Shown piece by piece: positions 1-5,459 of a stretch of 7,241 bases of DNA (position 1 is the stretch's first letter; each line of letters starts with the position of its first letter). The DNA lies in NCBI GenBank assembly GCA_016844625.1, contig JAERMN010000149.1, positions 1 to 7,241 on the forward strand. The letters are read 5' to 3'. Below the pieces are notes generated by a model that did no database searches, was not told where the DNA came from, and was given only the letters and a program-made list of their open reading frames with translations. The stretch comes from Deltaproteobacteria bacterium (GTDB lineage: Bacteria > Desulfobacterota > Binatia > UBA9968). The translations under genes and the position numbers were made by a program.

Positions 1-14
1 CCCCCGCCCGCGAA

Positions 15-848
15 GTGATTTCGTTTATTATGGAAGCGCTCTTGGTCAAACTCACCGCGGTGATCTATCTTGTCGCGGCGGCAAGCTACTTCTATTTCGT
101 TTTCCGAAAAGATACTTCATCCAGACTTCCTGCGCTTACGCTTTTGGCTGGATTCCTGCTGCACACCGCCGCGCTTATCGGTCGATTCATCGAGGAGGGC
201 TTCGCCGCGGTGGCGTTAATCGGCGAGGCGTTGTTGTTTAAGAGCTGGTTGATGGTCGGGCTTTATCTTCTGATCCAGCTCAAGTATCGCCTCACCGTGC
301 TCGGCGGCATCGTCGCGCCGTTGGCTTTCTTGATGTGCCTGGCGGCGTTTGCCTTCGGCCGAACGGGCGGTGAAATTCCGCCCGGCTTGGAATCGGTTTG
401 GTTGCCGGTACATGTGACCCTGGCGTTTCTCGGCAACGCGGTGTTCGCGCTCGCGTTCGGTGTGAGCTTGATCTATTTGTTGCAGGAGCGTCACCTCAAG
501 CACAAAAAGATGACCAAGCTGATGCAGCGCTTTCCCTCGCTCGAATCCTTGGACCGTTTGAATTACGTCCTGTTGGTTTGGGGCTTTCCGTTGATGACGC
601 TGGGGATTCTCACCGGTAGCATTTGGGCGGGCATTCACTGGGGTACTTATTGGTCTTGGGAGCCACGCCAGATCTCTTCCGGCATCGCCTGGTTGTTCTA
701 CGGCGCGATTCTCCATGGCCGCATCACCGCCGGCCTGCGCGGCAAGAAGGTGGCATTGCTCACGATGGTCGGCTTTTGCGTCGTGCTCGGTTACTTTCTG
801 TGGGGCGATGCTATGTTTCCAAGCCGTCATGGTGGACGGTTCGAGTAG
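15..848 (+). CDS. ccsA: CcsA/HemX-family cytochrome c assembly / heme-associated membrane protein
   Basis: This is an integral membrane protein of the CcsA/HemX (CytC_asm) family. Members handle heme in system II cytochrome c maturation or, as in Bacillus HemX, influence HemA level. Its 277 residues match short HemX-type members. I see about eight hydrophobic helices (residues 8-30, 39-58, 68-88, 93-115, 130-155, 183-204, 222-240, 246-264). The tryptophan-rich heme-handling motif is WGTYWSWEPRQ (209-219), followed by LFYGAILHGR. Candidate heme-ligand histidines are H50, H133, H208 and H234. The usual Asp of the WWD motif is Glu216 here. The start is uncertain: GTG at 15 and ATG at 30 are both in frame, neither has a clear ribosome binding site, and the frame stays open to the window edge, so a start further upstream is possible. 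Position just before hemA is typical of HemX. No CcsB/ResB partner is visible, so HemX-type versus c-type maturation role cannot be settled. Confidence 0.88.
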   Translation: MISFIMEALLVKLTAVIYLVAAASYFYFVFRKDTSSRLPALTLLAGFLLHTAALIGRFIEEGFAAVALIGEALLFKSWLMVGLYLLIQLKYRLTVLGGIVAPLAFLMCLAAFAFGRTGGEIPPGLESVWLPVHVTLAFLGNAVFALAFGVSLIYLLQERHLKHKKMTKLMQRFPSLESLDRLNYVLLVWGFPLMTLGILTGSIWAGIHWGTYWSWEPRQISSGIAWLFYGAILHGRITAGLRGKKVALLTMVGFCVVLGYFLWGDAMFPSRHGGRFE

Positions 849-860
849 ACAAGCGATTTC

Positions 861-946
861 GCGGGCGGGGCACCGCCCGCGACCAAAGGGGAGGCTCGCC
901 CCCTATGGAAACCCCATAGTAAGGTTCCACGCTGCGAGCCGCGTGG
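861..946. repeat. Four consecutive inverted repeats between ccsA and hemA
   Basis: The 115-bp gap between ccsA and hemA is almost filled by four potential stem-loops. They are 861-868 with 873-880 (8-bp perfect GC arms, 4-nt loop), 887-891 with 900-904 (5 bp), 903-908 with 914-919 (6 bp, CTATGG/CCATAG), and 927-932 with 941-946 (6 bp, CCACGC/GCGTGG). The second and third share base pairs at 903-904, so they may be alternative folds. There is no T-run after any stem, so an ordinary intrinsic terminator is not supported. The GC-rich first part resembles dispersed palindromic intergenic repeats common in environmental genomes. In an otherwise tight operon such structure could affect processing or relative expression, which is inference. 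Confidence 0.7.
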
Positions 947-963
947 CCAACGATAAGTAAACA

Positions 964-2247
964 GTGCAAAAAGAAATCGTCATTGTCGGCCTCAATCACC
1001 GCAGCGCACCGATCGAGGTGCGTGAGAGCGTGGCGTTTGAGAATGCTTACCTGCGCGACGCGCTCGCGCGCTTGCATAACTACCCGTCGATCGACGAAGG
1101 CGTGATTCTTTCCACTTGTAATCGGGTTGAGGTCGTTGCCGCAGCCGCCGATCGCCGCACGGCAGTCAACGAGATCAGCGGTTTTTTGAGCGAACAGAAA
1201 GCGCACCGTTCGTTGGGAGCAATCGACGAGCATATTTACAGTTATCACGGCGCCGATGCCGTGCGGCATCTGTTCCGCGTCGCCGCGAGCCTGGACTCCA
1301 TGGTCGTTGGCGAGCCGCAGATTCTCGGTCAGTTGAAAGCATACTACGACCTAGCACGGCAGGCAGGCACGGTCGGGACGATTCTGCATCGGCTATTCCA
1401 CCGTTCCTTCTCCGTGGCCAAGCGCGTGCGCACGGAGACCGGTATCGGCAGCGGTGCTGTGTCAGTGAGCTCGGTGGCGGTCGATCTAGCCAAACGAATT
1501 TTCGATCGCTTCGATGACAAGACCGTGATGTTGATTGGTGCGGGTAAGATGGGCGATCTGATGGCGCGCCATCTGCAAAGCCACGGCGTGCGTAGTCTCA
1601 TGGTGACCAACCGGACCTTTGAGCGCGCGGTGGAATTGGCCGAGCGTATTCACGGTAACCCGATCCGTTTCGAGGACTTTCCGCAGTATTTGAAGATGGC
1701 CGATTTGGTGATCGGCTGCACCGGCGCGCCGGAAGTGTTGGTCGACGCGGCGCAAGTCGACAAAGTGCTGCGCGAGCGCAAGCAGCGGGCGATGTTTTTC
1801 ATCGACATTGGCGACCGGCGCAACTTCGACGCGAAGATCAACGACCTCGACAATGTCTATCTGTATAACATCGACGATCTTAAAAGCGTTGCGGAGGAAA
1901 ATCTCCAAGGGCGCTCCAACGAAGCGAACAAAGCCGAGGGCATTGTGCAAGACGAAGTGCAGAGCTTTGTCCGCTGGGTCGGGTCGTTGGAACAAGTGCC
2001 GACGATCACCGCGCTGCGCCAGCGTTTCGACGATATCCGCCGTCGCGAGCTGGAAAAATCCCTCGGCGGCAGTCTCAAGGATTTATCCGAACAGCAACGC
2101 TCCGCGTTGGAAGATATGACCACGGCGATGATTAACAAGATGTTGCACGGGCCGATTTCCCAACTGAAGAGCAATTCCGAAAATGGCGAGGAGAGCACGC
2201 TTTACGTCGCCGCGCTGAAGAAGCTCTTCGATCTGGAGGGCAAGTGA
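964..2247 (+). CDS. hemA: Glutamyl-tRNA reductase (HemA)
   Basis: HemA catalyses the NADPH-dependent reduction of glutamyl-tRNA(Glu) to glutamate-1-semialdehyde, the first committed step of the C5 tetrapyrrole pathway, in the cytoplasm. The 427-residue length is normal. The N-terminal catalytic domain has GLNHRSAPIEVRE (9-21) and the nucleophilic Cys52 in STCNR. VVGEPQILGQLK (114-125) and the following segment to about residue 161 form the conserved family signature. The NADPH-binding Rossmann domain shows GAGKMG (192-197). The C-terminal dimerisation helices run from about residue 320. The segment that usually reads DIAVPRD is DIGDRRN here (281-287), a local variant. The start is GTG at 964: an in-frame TAA at 958-960 excludes anything earlier, and the upstream sequence has no strong Shine-Dalgarno, which suggests weak initiation or coupling to ccsA. 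Its stop overlaps the hemC start. Confidence 0.97.
   Translation: MQKEIVIVGLNHRSAPIEVRESVAFENAYLRDALARLHNYPSIDEGVILSTCNRVEVVAAAADRRTAVNEISGFLSEQKAHRSLGAIDEHIYSYHGADAVRHLFRVAASLDSMVVGEPQILGQLKAYYDLARQAGTVGTILHRLFHRSFSVAKRVRTETGIGSGAVSVSSVAVDLAKRIFDRFDDKTVMLIGAGKMGDLMARHLQSHGVRSLMVTNRTFERAVELAERIHGNPIRFEDFPQYLKMADLVIGCTGAPEVLVDAAQVDKVLRERKQRAMFFIDIGDRRNFDAKINDLDNVYLYNIDDLKSVAEENLQGRSNEANKAEGIVQDEVQSFVRWVGSLEQVPTITALRQRFDDIRRRELEKSLGGSLKDLSEQQRSALEDMTTAMINKMLHGPISQLKSNSENGEESTLYVAALKKLFDLEGK
2235..2247 (+). promoter_or_regulatory. hemC Shine-Dalgarno and hemA/hemC translational overlap
   Basis: GGAGGG at 2235-2240 lies inside the last codons of hemA and precedes GTG at 2244. The hemA stop TGA (2245-2247) is contained in GTGA, so the two genes overlap by 4 bp. 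This supports translational coupling and fixes the GTG start of hemC. Confidence 0.8.
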
Positions 2248-3155
2248 CTCGTATTCGCATCGGCAGCCGCGGCAGCATGTTGGCGTTGGCGCAGTCGAAT
2301 TGGGTGAAACACCAACTCGAAGCGCATTACCCTCAAGCGCAGGTCGATTTGACGATCATCAAGACCAGCGGCGACCAGTTCGTCGACCAGCCCATCGCAG
2401 CCATTGGTGGCAAAGGGGTTTTCACCAAAGAGATTGAAGATGCCTTGCTACGAAATGACATCGACATCGCGGTGCACTCGATGAAGGATTTGCCGACGGA
2501 AATGGTCCAGGGCCTAACGATCGCCGCGGTGCCGCCGCGTGAAGATGCGCGGGATGTGCTGGTGAGTAGAGACGGACGAAAACTCAACGACTTACGTTCG
2601 GGCGCGCGGGTTGCGACGGGAAGTCTGCGGCGCCGCTCGCAGTTACTGCATCATCGCGGCGATCTCGTTTTGGTGCCGATCCGTGGCAACATCGATACCC
2701 GCTTGCGCAAACTCGATGACGGCGAAGCCGATGCGCTCATCATGGCCGCGGCAGGATTGAGACGGATTGGCAGGGAAGAACGGTTAACTGAATATTTGCC
2801 GGACGAGGTTTGTGTCAGCGCTGTGGCTCAGGGCGCGCTCGGCATTGAGGCGCGCGGCGACGGCGCGATGGGCGAGTTGTTGTTGTTTCTGCACGATTCC
2901 AATACCCATGCCGAAGTGACGGCCGAGCGCGCTCTGTTGGAACAACTGGGCGGCGGCTGTCACGTGCCGATCGGCGCGCGCGCGCGTGTGAGTGGGGATA
3001 GGCTGGCAATGATCGCAGTCGTGGCCCAACCGGACGGCAAGTCGCTCTGTAGGGGAGAGATTAGCGGCAAGGCGAGCGATGCCGTTGAGCTTGGCCGGCA
3101 TTTGGCGGAGCAGTTACTTGAGGATGGCGCGGACAAGTTGTTAGCATCAAACTAA
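2244..3155 (+). CDS. hemC: Hydroxymethylbilane synthase / porphobilinogen deaminase (HemC)
   Basis: HemC joins four porphobilinogen units head to tail into the linear tetrapyrrole hydroxymethylbilane in the cytoplasm. The protein has 303 residues, normal for bacterial HemC. It begins with the family N-terminus IRIGSRGSMLALAQ (4-17). IGGKGVFTKE (54-63) and HSMKDLP (78-84, with catalytic Asp82) follow. Substrate- and cofactor-binding arginines lie in ATGSLRRR (124-131) and IRGNIDTRL (146-154). AQGALGIE (195-202) is also conserved. Cys239 in LGGGCHVPIGA carries the dipyrromethane cofactor by thioether linkage. All key residues are present, so the enzyme should be active. The GTG start at 2244 overlaps the hemA stop and has a close GGAGG. 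HemD, which takes its unstable product, begins only 4 bp after the stop, as expected for sequential enzymes. Confidence 0.97.
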   Translation: MTRIRIGSRGSMLALAQSNWVKHQLEAHYPQAQVDLTIIKTSGDQFVDQPIAAIGGKGVFTKEIEDALLRNDIDIAVHSMKDLPTEMVQGLTIAAVPPREDARDVLVSRDGRKLNDLRSGARVATGSLRRRSQLLHHRGDLVLVPIRGNIDTRLRKLDDGEADALIMAAAGLRRIGREERLTEYLPDEVCVSAVAQGALGIEARGDGAMGELLLFLHDSNTHAEVTAERALLEQLGGGCHVPIGARARVSGDRLAMIAVVAQPDGKSLCRGEISGKASDAVELGRHLAEQLLEDGADKLLASN

Positions 3156-3159
3156 GTTA

Positions 3160-4035
3160 ATGGCCGAAGTTGCGCGAGTTCGAGAATCGATGAATTCAGC
3201 AGGAACGGAAAAACCGCTGGACGGGCGACGGATCGTGGTTACTCGGGCGCGCGCGCAAGCGGGAATCCTGGCCCAGCGGATCGCAGAACTCGGCGCTGAG
3301 GTGATCGAGTGTCCCACCATCGAGATTCAACCGCCGGGCAATTTTTTGGCGTTCGATCGAGCGGTGACGCGGATTGATGCGTATGATTGGCTGATCTTCA
3401 CCAGCGTCAATAGCGTCGGGCCATTTCTTTCGCGGCTCAATCATGTTGGCAATAGCGTGGCTGATCTGGCGCGGTTGAAGATCGCCGCGATCGGTTCTGA
3501 GACGGCCAAGCGGCTGGAAGCGGTGGGCATTTCAGTTACGGTGGTTCCGGAGCGCTATCAAGCCGAGGGCATACTGGAGTCGCTCAATGCCGACGAGATG
3601 CGCGGCAAGCGGGTGTTGATCCCGCGCGCGGCGAAAGCGCGCGATGTGTTGCCCGGGACATTGCGCCAATGGGGCGCGCACGTCGACGTGGTTGAAGCCT
3701 ATCGGACGGTCGCCCCCGCTCTCGATATGAGCGGGATTAAGAAACGCTTGCAGTTGGGCGAAGTGGATATCGTGACGTTCGCCAGTTCGAGCACGGTGAG
3801 CAACTTCGTTCAGCTTTTCGCTGGAGCTGACCTGACGGCGATTGTTGGTAACGCTGCGGTCGCCTGCATCGGTCCCATAACGGCAAAAACAGTCGAAGAA
3901 CTGGGCGGCAAGGTTGCCATTACGGCCCGTGAATTCACCATCGAGGGGCTGGTTAAGGCGATCGTCGACTACTTTAATTTAACCAGAAGAATAGTTCCCG
4001 CAAAGACGCCAAGCACGCCAAGTTCGGAAAATTAA
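3160..4035 (+). CDS. hemD: Uroporphyrinogen-III synthase (HemD)
   Basis: HemD cyclises hydroxymethylbilane with inversion of ring D to give uroporphyrinogen III, the branch point to heme, siroheme and corrinoids. It is a soluble two-domain protein with weak overall conservation. Recognisable segments are GRRIVVTRARAQA (22-34), WLIFTSVNSV (77-86), ERYQAEGILE (131-140), GKRVLIPRAA (149-158), VTFASSSTVSNF (205-216), CIGPITAKT (236-244) and FTIEGLVKAI (259-268). The start ATG 3160 gives about 20 residues before the core; an in-frame ATG at 3190 is an alternative, and neither has a strong ribosome binding site. At 291 residues it is somewhat long, partly because the last dozen residues (PAKTPSTPSSEN, 280-291) are encoded by an intergenic-type repeat. 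That tail is probably not functional, which is inference. Confidence 0.95.
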   Translation: MAEVARVRESMNSAGTEKPLDGRRIVVTRARAQAGILAQRIAELGAEVIECPTIEIQPPGNFLAFDRAVTRIDAYDWLIFTSVNSVGPFLSRLNHVGNSVADLARLKIAAIGSETAKRLEAVGISVTVVPERYQAEGILESLNADEMRGKRVLIPRAAKARDVLPGTLRQWGAHVDVVEAYRTVAPALDMSGIKKRLQLGEVDIVTFASSSTVSNFVQLFAGADLTAIVGNAAVACIGPITAKTVEELGGKVAITAREFTIEGLVKAIVDYFNLTRRIVPAKTPSTPSSEN

Positions 4036-4068
4036 GAGGAGTTTTTCTTTGCGACTTGGCGTCGCGGG
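3997..4068. repeat. Inverted repeat spanning the hemD stop and hemB leader
   Basis: The left arm 3997-4013 and right arm 4055-4068 are complementary over 14 bp (CCCGC plus GACGCCAAG against CTTGGCGTC plus GCGGG), with a 3-nt AAA bulge in the left arm and a 41-nt loop. The left side holds two 8-bp ACGCCAAG units (4006-4013, 4015-4022), either of which can pair with 4055-4062. The left arm is inside the hemD reading frame and the right arm lies in the hemB leader, before the hemB ribosome binding site. CGCAAAGACGCCA (3999-4011) recurs exactly at 5241-5253. This looks like an intergenic repeat pair that has captured the end of hemD. Confidence 0.75.
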
Positions 4069-4087
4069 GCGAGAAAGTTCTAAGACT

Positions 4088-4092
4088 GGAGA
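4088..4092 (+). promoter_or_regulatory. Ribosome binding site deciding the hemB start
   Basis: GGAGA at 4088-4092 lies 5 nt before ATG 4098. The upstream in-frame TTG at 4056 is poorly placed relative to the AGGAG at 4037-4041 and would add 14 residues encoded partly by the inverted repeat, so ATG 4098 is preferred. Confidence 0.7.
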
Positions 4093-4097
4093 ACCGA

Positions 4098-5075
4098 ATG
4101 GATTTTCCAAGATATCGACCGCGACGGCTTCGGCGCAATGAAAAGATTCGCGCCATGGTGCGGCAAACCAGCCTGGCGCCAAAGAATCTTATTTATCCGC
4201 TGTTTGTCGGCCCGGGTAAGAATAAAGCGCAGCCCGTTTCCTCGATGCCGGGCGTGGCGCAGCTGTCGGTTGACCGAGCCGTTGAAGAAAGTCAGGAAGC
4301 CGCGTCGCTTGGGATTCCCGCGGTGATTTTATTCGGTCTTCCCGAGCATAAAGATGCGCTTGGCAGCGAGGCTTACGATGACGGTGCCGTGGTGCAGCAG
4401 GCGATCCGCGCGATCAAGGAAAAGCTTCCCGAATTGTTGGTGATCACCGATGTCTGTTTGTGCGAGTACACGGATCATGGTCATTGCGGCGTGATCAAGA
4501 ACGGCGACGTTGACAACGACAGCACGTTGGAATTGTTAGTCAAAGAATCATTGTCCCACGCGCGGGCTGGCGCGGATATCATCGCGCCGTCGGACATGAT
4601 GGATGGCCGGGTCGGCGCGATTCGCAAAGCGCTCGATGAAAACGGCTTCGCCCAGACCGCGATCATGGCTTACGCGGCGAAATATGCTTCGGGTTTCTAC
4701 GGGCCGTTTCGAGAAGCAGCTGAATCAACACCGCAGTTCGGCGACCGCCGCTCGTATCAGATGGACCCGGCCAACTCTGATGAAGCGCTGCGCGAAGTCG
4801 AGATGGATATCCGCGAGGGCGCCGATATGGTCATGGTCAAGCCGGCGATGGCGTACTTGGATATTGTTTACCGCGTGAAGCAGAAATTCGGCTATCCGGT
4901 GGCGGCGTACAACGTCAGCGGCGAGTACTCGATGATCAAAGCGGCTGGGCAAAACGGCTGGATCGACGAGGAAAGAATCATGATGGAAGTGCTGTTCGCG
5001 ATCCGCCGTGCCGGCGCGGATATGATTCTGACCTACTTCGCTAAAGACGCGGCGCGCGTATTGGCGAAGGGATAA
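4098..5075 (+). CDS. hemB: 5-aminolevulinate dehydratase / porphobilinogen synthase, zinc type (HemB)
   Basis: HemB condenses two 5-aminolevulinate molecules to porphobilinogen in the cytoplasm. From ATG 4098 the protein has 325 residues, the usual length. It opens with the typical arm FPRYRPRRLRRN (3-14), followed by LIYPLFV. The active-site zinc ligands are Cys120, Cys122 and Cys130 in DVCLCEYTDHGHCG, which marks the zinc-dependent class rather than the Asp-rich magnesium class. SDMMDGRV (165-172) is conserved. The two Schiff-base lysines are Lys195 (AAKYASGFYGPFR) and Lys248 (MVMVKPAMAYLD). NVSGEYSMIKAAG (272-284) is the C-terminal signature. All catalytic residues are present. It is the last hem gene in the operon, 62 bp after hemD, and that leader carries half of an inverted repeat. 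No terminator with a T-run follows. Confidence 0.97.
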   Translation: MDFPRYRPRRLRRNEKIRAMVRQTSLAPKNLIYPLFVGPGKNKAQPVSSMPGVAQLSVDRAVEESQEAASLGIPAVILFGLPEHKDALGSEAYDDGAVVQQAIRAIKEKLPELLVITDVCLCEYTDHGHCGVIKNGDVDNDSTLELLVKESLSHARAGADIIAPSDMMDGRVGAIRKALDENGFAQTAIMAYAAKYASGFYGPFREAAESTPQFGDRRSYQMDPANSDEALREVEMDIREGADMVMVKPAMAYLDIVYRVKQKFGYPVAAYNVSGEYSMIKAAGQNGWIDEERIMMEVLFAIRRAGADMILTYFAKDAARVLAKG

Positions 5076-5102
5076 GAAGAGGATTTAACCACAACGGGCC
5101 TA

Positions 5103-5123
5103 GCGCGGCAAAGCCGCAACCAA
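5103..5123. repeat. 21-bp direct repeat, copy 1
   Basis: This 21-bp sequence, from GCGCGGC to CAACCAA, is identical to 6590-6610. It contains the small hairpin GCGGC-AAA-GCCGC (5105-5117). The two copies lie in the same orientation on either side of the solute-binding protein gene. It follows the hemB stop by 27 bp. Confidence 0.85.
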
Positions 5124-5240
5124 AATGCGAAACGTCCGATTCACCACGAAGGCATGGTTCGACGGGGCTCACCACAGACTCCGGACACCAAGGTTTTCGC
5201 AGGGTCCGCTTGGCGCACCGGTCAGTCTCGGAATATTTCG

Positions 5241-5264
5241 CGCAAAGACGCCATGGCCGCAAAG
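5241..5264. repeat. CGCAAAG-type repeat, left arm of nested inverted repeat
   Basis: Two CGCAAAG units (5241-5247, 5258-5264) flank CGCCATGG. The first 13 bases match 3999-4011 at the hemD end. The stretch 5250-5264 is complementary to 5361-5374 except for one extra C, so it forms the left arm of an imperfect inverted repeat that encloses the two hairpins at 5266-5339. Confidence 0.7.
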
Positions 5265-5265
5265 G

Positions 5266-5285
5266 TGACGGGCCAAGGCCCGTCA
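5266..5285. repeat. 20-bp perfect palindrome
   Basis: TGACGGGCCAAGGCCCGTCA has perfect 9-bp arms around a central AA. It overlaps the left foot of the next hairpin by 4 bp (5282-5285), so the two structures would compete in RNA or mark a repeat junction. Confidence 0.75.
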
Positions 5286-5339
5286 TCCCGAGCGAATGCG
5301 AGGGATCTAAGAAAGATTCCTCCCTTCGGTCGAAATGAC
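5282..5339. repeat. Long hairpin-type dispersed repeat
   Basis: The feet GTCAT (5282-5286) and ATGAC (5335-5339) pair perfectly, as do the inner arms GAGGGATCT (5300-5308) and AGATTCCTC (5314-5322) with one G-U wobble. The sequence type (TCATCCCGAGCG...GAGGGATCT...AGATTCCTC...GAAATGACA) is familiar to me as a dispersed intergenic repeat of many uncultured bacteria; that is recollection, not a search. It has no T-run. Confidence 0.75.
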
Positions 5340-5345
5340 ATCCCC

Positions 5346-5376
5346 TCCGAACTTGGCGTGCTTTGCGCCATGGCGC
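5346..5376. repeat. Reversed CGCAAAG/CGCCAAG arm with 12-bp palindrome
   Basis: 5346-5363 is the exact reverse complement, over 18 bp, of 4011-4028 at the hemD 3' end, so hemB is flanked by an inverted pair. 5361-5374 pairs with 5250-5264 as the right arm of the nested structure. GCGCCATGGCGC at 5365-5376 is a perfect palindrome. Confidence 0.8.
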
Positions 5377-5408
5377 GAGTAATTCAGCCGTCAGATCGCG
5401 GCTCGGCG

Positions 5409-5438
5409 TTGAACAATCGAAAGTCGAATTGCAGTAAT
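5409..5438 (+). promoter_or_regulatory. Possible sigma-70-type promoter for the solute-binding gene
   Basis: TTGAAC (5409-5414) and AGTAAT (5433-5438) are separated by 18 nt and resemble -35 and -10 boxes (4 of 6 consensus bases in the -10). It lies just downstream of the repeat mosaic, where an independent promoter would be expected. Matches this weak arise often by chance. Confidence 0.22.
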
Positions 5439-5448
5439 GGATTTGCAT

Positions 5449-5454
5449 GGAGGT
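5449..5454 (+). promoter_or_regulatory. Ribosome binding site of the solute-binding gene
   Basis: GGAGGT at 5449-5454 is followed by ATG at 5460 after 5 nt. It fixes the start directly before a signal peptide and rules out the longer in-frame extension back to 5154, which is only translated repeat sequence. Confidence 0.88.
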
Positions 5455-5459
5455 TCACT

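Larger units (their letters stand above)
5076..5459. repeat. Non-coding mosaic of short dispersed repeats between hemB and the solute-binding gene
   Basis: No credible gene lies in these 384 bp. In order the region holds a TTTAACCACAACGG start (5084-5097); the 21-bp direct repeat copy at 5103-5123; a CACCACGAAGG / CATGGTTCGACGGGGCTCACC segment (5142-5172) of a type widespread in environmental genomes; CGCAAAGACGCC-type units (5241-5264); a 20-bp palindrome (5266-5285); a long near-perfect hairpin (5282-5339); and a reversed CGCAAAG-type arm with the palindrome GCGCCATGGCGC (5365-5376). From about 5380 to the ribosome binding site it looks like an ordinary gene leader. Long open frames on both strands here are translations of repeats and lack family features. 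Attribution to known dispersed families is from memory of such sequences, not a search. Confidence 0.75.

Noticed and set aside
216..830. 204-codon minus-strand open frame opposite ccsA
   Set aside because: It is an antisense shadow in GC-rich coding DNA, rich in Arg, Gln and His with no domain, while the plus strand shows a clear membrane protein.
3999..4022. CRISPR-like array from the recurring CGCAAAG/CGCCAAG units
   Set aside because: The units are 7-9 bp, irregular and lack regular spacers, and no cas gene is present.
4056..4097. TTG start for hemB adding 14 residues
   Set aside because: The extra residues come partly from the inverted repeat, the AGGAG is too far from the TTG, and ATG 4098 has a well-spaced GGAGA and matches the normal HemB N-terminus.
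5266..5339. Intrinsic terminator after hemB
   Set aside because: The stems are strong but no T-run follows any of them, so only a repeat or structured 3' region can be claimed.
5041..5448. 135-codon open frame on the minus strand after hemB
   Set aside because: It overlaps the hemB end and otherwise consists of translated intergenic repeats (for example the FGCGFAA and HFDRREE stretches), a typical false gene.
5154..5459. In-frame 102-codon extension upstream of the solute-binding gene
   Set aside because: It translates repeat sequence, has no ribosome binding site, and would bury the clear signal peptide. GGAGGT before ATG 5460 sets the real start.
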